DNA from: Aquincola tertiaricarbonis
Lineage (GTDB): Bacteria; Pseudomonadota; Gammaproteobacteria; Burkholderiales; Burkholderiaceae_C
Length of the DNA stretch: 64,000 bases
Direction: 5' to 3'
Assembly: GCF_023573145.1 (NCBI RefSeq)
Contig: NZ_CP097636.1
Span: forward strand, 2,170,001 to 2,234,000
Position numbers and translations under genes: made by a program. The first letter of the stretch is position 1, and each line of letters starts with the position of its first letter. Shown in pieces: positions 59,612-64,000 of the stretch. The notes beneath the pieces are model-generated. The model worked only from the letters and a program-made list of their open reading frames with translations. It searched no databases and was not told the DNA's origin.

Positions 59612-61660
59612 TCACCCCCGCTTGGCCACCAGCGTCAGGATGTCGTAGCTGGCCACCAGCTCGCCGTGCTGGTTCTTCACTTCCACGTCCCAGGCCACCA
59701 CGCCCTGGCCCACGCCCTTGTCGTCGGTCTTGTTGCGGTCGATCTTGCGCTTGGCGGTGAGCCGGGCCTGGATGGTGTCGCCGATGGCCACCGGCTTGAC
59801 GAAGCGCAGCGTGTCCAGCCCGTAGTTGGCCAGCACCGGCCCCGGCGCCGGGCTGACGAACAGGCCCGCCGCCGCCGACAGCACGAAGTAGCCGTGGGCG
59901 ATGCGCTGGCCGAACTGCGTTTGCTTCGCGGCGATCTCGTCGAAGTGCATGTAGAAGTAGTCGCCCGACACGCCGCCGAAGTTGACGATGTCGGCCTCGG
60001 TCACCGTGCGCCGGTGGGTGAGCAGCGAGTCGCCCACCTGCAGCTCTTCAAAGTACTTGCGGAACGGGTGCTGCGGCGTGTCGGTGACCTTGGCGCCGCG
60101 CACATGCTCGCCGGTGATGGCCGCCAGCATGGTGGGCGAGCCCTGCACCGCCGCGCGCTGCAGGTAGTGCTTGACGGCGCGCACGCCGCCCAGCTCTTCA
60201 CCGCCGCCGGCGCGGCCCGGGCCGCCGTGCTTGAGCGCGGGCAGCGGCGAGCCGTGGCCGGTGGACTCGGCCGCGGCCTCGCGGTCCAGCACCAGCAGGC
60301 GGCCATGCATCGCGGCCGCCACCGGAATCACGCGCGCGGCGATGGCCGGATCACGCGTGACCAGCGTGCCCACCAAGCTGCCGCTGCCGCGGGCGGCCAG
60401 GGCCAGGGCCTCATCCACGCCGTCGTAGGCCATCAGCGTGCTCACCGGGCCGAAGGCCTCGATGTCGTGCACCGCGCTGTTGTTCAGCGCATCGCGCGCC
60501 AGCAGCAGCGTGGGTGCAAAGAAGGCGCCTTCGGCGGTGCCTTCGCCCACCGTCGCGCAGCCTTCGCCGCCCACCACCAGCTCGGCGCCCTGGCGCAGCT
60601 GGGCCACGCGCTCGGCCACGTCGACCAGCTGCGCATGCGAAGCCAGCGCGCCCATGCGCACGCCTTCCAGCGCGGGGTCGCCCACCGTCACCTTGGCCAG
60701 GCGCGCACGCAGGGCTTCGGCCACCGCATCGATGCGCTCGCGCGGCACGATGGCGCGGCGGATGGCGGTGCACTTCTGGCCGGCCTTGACCGTCATCTCG
60801 CGCGCCACTTCCTTGACGAAAAGGTCGAACTCCTCGTCGTCGGGCGTGACGTCGGGCGCCAGGATGGCGCAGTTGAGCGAATCGGCCTCGGCATTGAAGG
60901 GCACGCTGTGGCGCACCAGGTTCGGATGCACGCGCAGCTTGGCCGCGGTGTCGGCCGAGCCGGTGAAGGTGACAACGTCGGCCCCGCCGAGCCGGTCCAG
61001 CAGGTCGCCGGTACCGCCGATCACCAGCTGCAGGCTGCCTTCGGGCAGGATGCCCGACTGCACGATGAGCCGAACCGCCGCTTCGGTCAGGTAGCTGGTG
61101 GCGGTGGCGGGCTTGCCGATGCAGGGCATGCCGGCCAGGAAGCTGGGCGCGAACTTTTCCAGCAGGCCCCACACCGGGAAGTTGAAGGCATTGATGTGCA
61201 CCGCCAGGCCGCCGCGCGGCACCAGGATGTGGGTGCCCGCAAAGCCGCCCTTCTTGCCCAGCGGCATCGCCGGGCCTTCATGCACCAGGTTGCCCGAAGG
61301 CAGCTCGTTGCTGCCCATGCTGGCATAGGCGAACAAGGTGCCGGCGCCGCCTTCGATGTCGATCCACGAATCGGCACGCGTGGCGCCGGTGTGGGCCGAA
61401 ACGGCGTAGAGCTGCTCCTTGTGCTCGTTCAGGTACTTGGCCAGCGCCTTCAGCCGCTGCGCGCGTTGCTGGAAGTCGAGCTTCAACAGGTTCGGCAGGC
61501 CCACGCGGCGGGCATGTTCAACGGCCTCGGCAAAGTCGATGGCCTCGGCATGCGTGCGATACACCGGGCGGCCATTGACCGCGCTGCGCAGCGTCTGCGC
61601 GCCCTCGCTGCCCAGCCAGCGGCCGGCGATGTAGCTTTGAAGAACGGGTGCGGTCATCAA
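59612..61660 (-). CDS. paaZ: Bifunctional PaaZ: oxepin-CoA hydrolase / semialdehyde dehydrogenase
   Basis: 682 residues. N-terminal aldehyde dehydrogenase (~1-520) with catalytic Cys in [10 protein letters not shown] (~296) and [11 protein letters not shown]-terminal MaoC-type (R)-hydratase (~540-682) with [18 protein letters not shown]. It opens the oxepin ring of phenylacetate degradation and oxidises the resulting aldehyde. Upstream of it, paaE, paaD and paaC run in the same direction. Confidence 0.95.
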   Translation of the reverse strand: MMTAPVLQSYIAGRWLGSEGAQTLRSAVNGRPVYRTHAEAIDFAEAVEHARRVGLPNLLKLDFQQRAQRLKALAKYLNEHKEQLYAVSAHTGATRADSWIDIEGGAGTLFAYASMGSNELPSGNLVHEGPAMPLGKKGGFAGTHILVPRGGLAVHINAFNFPVWGLLEKFAPSFLAGMPCIGKPATATSYLTEAAVRLIVQSGILPEGSLQLVIGGTGDLLDRLGGADVVTFTGSADTAAKLRVHPNLVRHSVPFNAEADSLNCAILAPDVTPDDEEFDLFVKEVAREMTVKAGQKCTAIRRAIVPRERIDAVAEALRARLAKVTVGDPALEGVRMGALASHAQLVDVAERVAQLRQGAELVVGGEGCATVGEGTAEGAFFAPTLLLARDALNNSAVHDIEAFGPVSTLMAYDGVDEALALAARGSGSLVGTLVTRDPAIAARVIPVAAAMHGRLLVLDREAAAESTGHGSPLPALKHGGPGRAGGGEELGGVRAVKHYLQRAAVQGSPTMLAAITGEHVRGAKVTDTPQHPFRKYFEELQVGDSLLTHRRTVTEADIVNFGGVSGDYFYMHFDEIAAKQTQFGQRIAHGYFVLSAAAGLFVSPAPGPVLANYGLDTLRFVKPVAIGDTIQARLTAKRKIDRNKTDDKGVGQGVVAWDVEVKNQHGELVASYDILTLVAKRG

Positions 61661-61681
61661 CGTCTCCTAATGTGGGGCTGG

Positions 61682-62779
61682 TCAGCGCTCGTCAAAGGAC
61701 AGCACCACGCGTTCGGTGAGCGGATGCGCCTGGCAGGTGAGCACGAAGCCGTTGGCCACCTCGTGCTTGTCCAGCGCAAAGTTGCGCTCCATGCGCACCT
61801 CGCCTTCGATCACCTTCGCGCGGCAGGTGCCGCACACGCCCGAGGTGCAGGAGTACGGCACTTCCAGGCCCGCGGCCGAGGCGCAGTCCAGGATGCTGGG
61901 CTGGTCCTTGCTGTACGAGATCTCGCGCGACAGGCCATCGCGCACGACGGTGATGCGGGCCACCGGTGCATCGCCCGGCTGCGCCTGATGGACGACAGCG
62001 CCCACCCCTGCAACCCCAGGCTGCCCCGCCGGCGCCGCGACGCCGAAGCGCTCGATGTGGATGCGGTCTTCGGGCACGCCGGCGGCCAGCAGCGCGGCCT
62101 CGGCCTCGTCGTTCATCTGGAACGGGCCGCAGATGTAGGCATGGTCCACCTGACCCGCAGGCACCACGCTGCGCAGGAACTCGCCGATCTTGTCGCGGTT
62201 CATCACGCCCATGTTCAAGGGCGCGTCGGTGTGCTCGTCGCTGAACACATGGTGCAGCACCAGCCGCGTGAGGTAGCGGTTCTTCAGGTCTTCGAGTTCT
62301 TCCTTGAACATCGTCGACTTGAGCAGCCGGTTGCCGTAGATCAGCGTGAAGCGGCTCTGCGGCTCGCGCGCCAGCACCGTCTTCATGATCGACAGGATGG
62401 GCGTGATGCCCGAGCCACCGGCAATGCCCAGGTGGTGGCGCCGCGCCTCGGGCTGCAGCGGCACGAAGAAGCGGCCTTGCGGCGCCATCACCTGCACGGT
62501 GTCACCGGGGCGCAGGTGTTCGTTGATCCAGTTGGAGAACACGCCGCCGCGCACCTTGCGCACGCCCACGCGCAGCTCGCCATCGTCCACCCCGGCGCAA
62601 ATCGAATAGGACCGCCGCAGGTCCTGCCCCTCGATCTGCGTGCGCAGCGTCAGGTATTGGCCTTGGGTGAAGCCGAACACCTCACGCAGTTCGGTCGGCA
62701 CGTCGAAGGACACGATCACCGCTTCCGGCGTGTCGGGCGTGATGGCACGCACCCGCAGCGGATGAAAGTCGAAACTCAT
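61682..62779 (-). CDS. paaE: PaaE, reductase of phenylacetyl-CoA epoxidase
   Basis: 365 residues. N-terminal ferredoxin-NADP reductase part: FAD site RRSYSICAGVDDG (~54-66) and NADP site IAGGSGITPILSIM (~119-132). A C-terminal plant-type [2Fe-2S] domain (~265-365) with ligands in CTSGVCGTC and a later Cys in FVLTCQAHP. It feeds electrons to the PaaABC di-iron epoxidase. Confidence 0.95.
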   Translation of the reverse strand: MSFDFHPLRVRAITPDTPEAVIVSFDVPTELREVFGFTQGQYLTLRTQIEGQDLRRSYSICAGVDDGELRVGVRKVRGGVFSNWINEHLRPGDTVQVMAPQGRFFVPLQPEARRHHLGIAGGSGITPILSIMKTVLAREPQSRFTLIYGNRLLKSTMFKEELEDLKNRYLTRLVLHHVFSDEHTDAPLNMGVMNRDKIGEFLRSVVPAGQVDHAYICGPFQMNDEAEAALLAAGVPEDRIHIERFGVAAPAGQPGVAGVGAVVHQAQPGDAPVARITVVRDGLSREISYSKDQPSILDCASAAGLEVPYSCTSGVCGTCRAKVIEGEVRMERNFALDKHEVANGFVLTCQAHPLTERVVLSFDER

Positions 62780-62809
62780 GATGGTCTCCTGCCCCGCAGG
62801 GCGGGTGGG

Positions 62810-63310
62810 CTATATCGGTTTGAACAGCTCGAAAGGCTCCTGGCAAGCCAGGCAGCGGTACAGCGCCTTGCAGGCGGTGGAGCCGAAGGCCGAGAGCTGT
62901 TCGGTGTGCAGGCTGGCGCAGCGGGGGCAGGCGATGCGCTCGCGCCGCACGATGCGGATGGGCGCGCCGCCTTCAGGCACGGCCACCGGGCCCGGCGGTG
63001 CGATGCCGTATTCACGCAGCTTGCGCCGGCCGTCTTCGCTGATCCAGTCGGTGGTCCAGGCGGGCGCGCGGCGCATGCTCACGCGGGCCGGGCCCAGGCC
63101 GGCGGCGCTGATGGCGTCCAGCACGCTGCGCTCGATCACCTCGGTGGCCGGGCAGCCGGAGTAGGTGGGCGTGAGCACCACCTCCAGGCCGTCGTCGTGC
63201 TCCAGCACGTCGCGCACGATGCCGAGGTCGCGCACCGAGATGGCGGGCACCTCGGGGTCGGGCACGTCGCCCAGCACGCGCCAGGCGGCCTCGGCCCTTG
63301 GGGTCACCAC
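62810..63310 (-). CDS. paaD: PaaD, phenylacetyl-CoA epoxidase maturation protein
   Basis: 166 residues (GTG at 63310 or 63307; the latter overlaps the paaC stop as GTGA). A DUF59/MIP18 domain (~8-110: GDVPDPEVPAISVRDLGIVR) and a C-terminal zinc motif CPRCASLH…YRCLACQEPFELF. Needed for a functional epoxidase and thought to help its iron site. Confidence 0.93.
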   Translation of the reverse strand: MVTPRAEAAWRVLGDVPDPEVPAISVRDLGIVRDVLEHDDGLEVVLTPTYSGCPATEVIERSVLDAISAAGLGPARVSMRRAPAWTTDWISEDGRRKLREYGIAPPGPVAVPEGGAPIRIVRRERIACPRCASLHTEQLSAFGSTACKALYRCLACQEPFELFKPI

Positions 63311-64000
63311 ACGCCCCCGGGGTAGCTGCGCTGCAGGTGCTGCATCTCGGCCAGCATGTAGCCCATGTGTTCGGTGTGCACGCCGCGCTTGCCGGTGGAG
63401 CGGAAGGCGCTGTCCTTGGGCAGGGCCAGGCCGGCTTCTTCCAGCACGGGCTTGACCTCGGCCAGCCAGTCGGCCTGCAGCAGGCTGGGCTGCGGGCCCA
63501 GGCCGCTGGCGTAGGCGGCATCGTCCACCGCATCGGTCTCGAACATCTCGGGCAGGTACAGCCAGGCCTGCGACAGCGCGGCTTCGGTGCGGCGGCGCGA
63601 TTCTTCGGTGCCGTCACCCAGCCGCACCACCCAGTCGGCCGCATGCTGCTGGTGGTAGCGCGCTTCCTTCAGCGCCTTGCCGGCGATGGCGGCCAGCTCG
63701 GCGTCGCTGGAATCGGCCATGCGCTGCCACATCAGCTTGAGCCAGGTGCTCAGCATCAGGTTACGCACCACGGTGAAGGCGAAGTCGCCGCGCGGCAGTT
63801 CGGCCAGCGTGAGATTGAAGTAGTCGCGCTCCTCGCGCAGGAAAGCCAGGCGGTCTTCATCGAAGCCCTGCCCGCCCAGCTGGCCGGCATGGGTGAGCAG
63901 CGCGCGCGACTGGCCGATCAGGTCCAGCGCCATGTTGGCCAGCGCGATGTCCTCTTCCAGCACCGGCGCATGGCCACACCACTCGCCCAGCCGCTGGCCC
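63304..64000 (-). CDS. paaC: PaaC, structural subunit of phenylacetyl-CoA epoxidase (partial)
   Basis: About 232 residues are present; the N-terminus lies beyond the right edge. The sequence reads LGEWCGHAPVLEEDIALANM, continuing through LIGQSRALLTHAGQL and LAELPRGDFAFTVVRNLML, typical of the ferritin-like scaffold PaaC. paaB and paaA are expected just outside the window. Confidence 0.94.
   Translation of the reverse strand, partial: GQRLGEWCGHAPVLEEDIALANMALDLIGQSRALLTHAGQLGGQGFDEDRLAFLREERDYFNLTLAELPRGDFAFTVVRNLMLSTWLKLMWQRMADSSDAELAAIAGKALKEARYHQQHAADWVVRLGDGTEESRRRTEAALSQAWLYLPEMFETDAVDDAAYASGLGPQPSLLQADWLAEVKPVLEEAGLALPKDSAFRSTGKRGVHTEHMGYMLAEMQHLQRSYPGGVW

Noticed and set aside
59666..63325. 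1219-codon plus-strand frame opposite paaZ-paaE-paaD
   Set aside because: Spans three well-supported genes on the other strand.

Overview
The window is GC-rich chromosomal DNA from a betaproteobacterium. The gene orders ndk-rlmN-pilW-rodZ-ispG-hisS-yfgM-bamB and sucA-odhB-lpdA-zapE, the fused indolepyruvate oxidoreductase and the paa genes point to Burkholderiales, probably near Rubrivivax, Ideonella or Leptothrix; the genus is inference. Genes are tightly packed, often with 1-8 bp start/stop overlaps. I see no insertion sequence, prophage, CRISPR array or rRNA. The only tRNA is selC.

Layout. 1-10520, minus strand: housekeeping block bamB (partial), yfgM, hisS, ispG, rodZ-like, pilW, rlmN, ndk, a very long rluB and scpB. 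10790-17889: rluD diverging from bamD, a DinG/YoaA-type helicase, ydcH, a PP2C phosphatase, a coiled-coil exported protein and zapE. 17929-23639: lpdA, odhB and sucA of 2-oxoglutarate dehydrogenase. 23902-27043: a regulatory patch with a degenerate receiver-Hpt protein, an excisionase-type HTH fused to a receiver, AT-richer intergenic DNA full of inverted and direct repeats, and an unrecognised small protein. 27129-28624: the two N-degron aminoacyl transferases aat and bpt.

28665-45334 is the most interesting part, a nearly complete selenium island: mnmH (2-selenouridine tRNA), a four-gene ABC importer of the PhnCDE superfamily that context suggests carries a selenium oxyanion, selD, a short histidine kinase and response regulator, a small lipoprotein, the Sec-containing formate dehydrogenase fdnGHI (in-frame TGA at 36792-36794 followed by a bacterial SECIS hairpin), fdhE, selA, selB and selC. 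Together these can take up selenium, activate it to selenophosphate, make Sec-tRNA, decode UGA, and use the resulting selenoenzyme to oxidise formate; the selenophosphate also feeds tRNA modification.

45379-64000: panB-panC, a VOC protein, a TetR regulator with a feruloyl-CoA synthase-like ligase, an HDOD protein, fused indolepyruvate oxidoreductase diverging from an Lrp/AsnC regulator across a 9-bp inverted repeat, an SDR, an aldo/keto reductase, two tandem Hsp20 genes, a HigBA toxin-antitoxin pair, a Uma2-family protein, and the phenylacetate genes paaZ, paaE, paaD and partial paaC, which run off the right edge. All calls come from reading the sequence; no database search was run.
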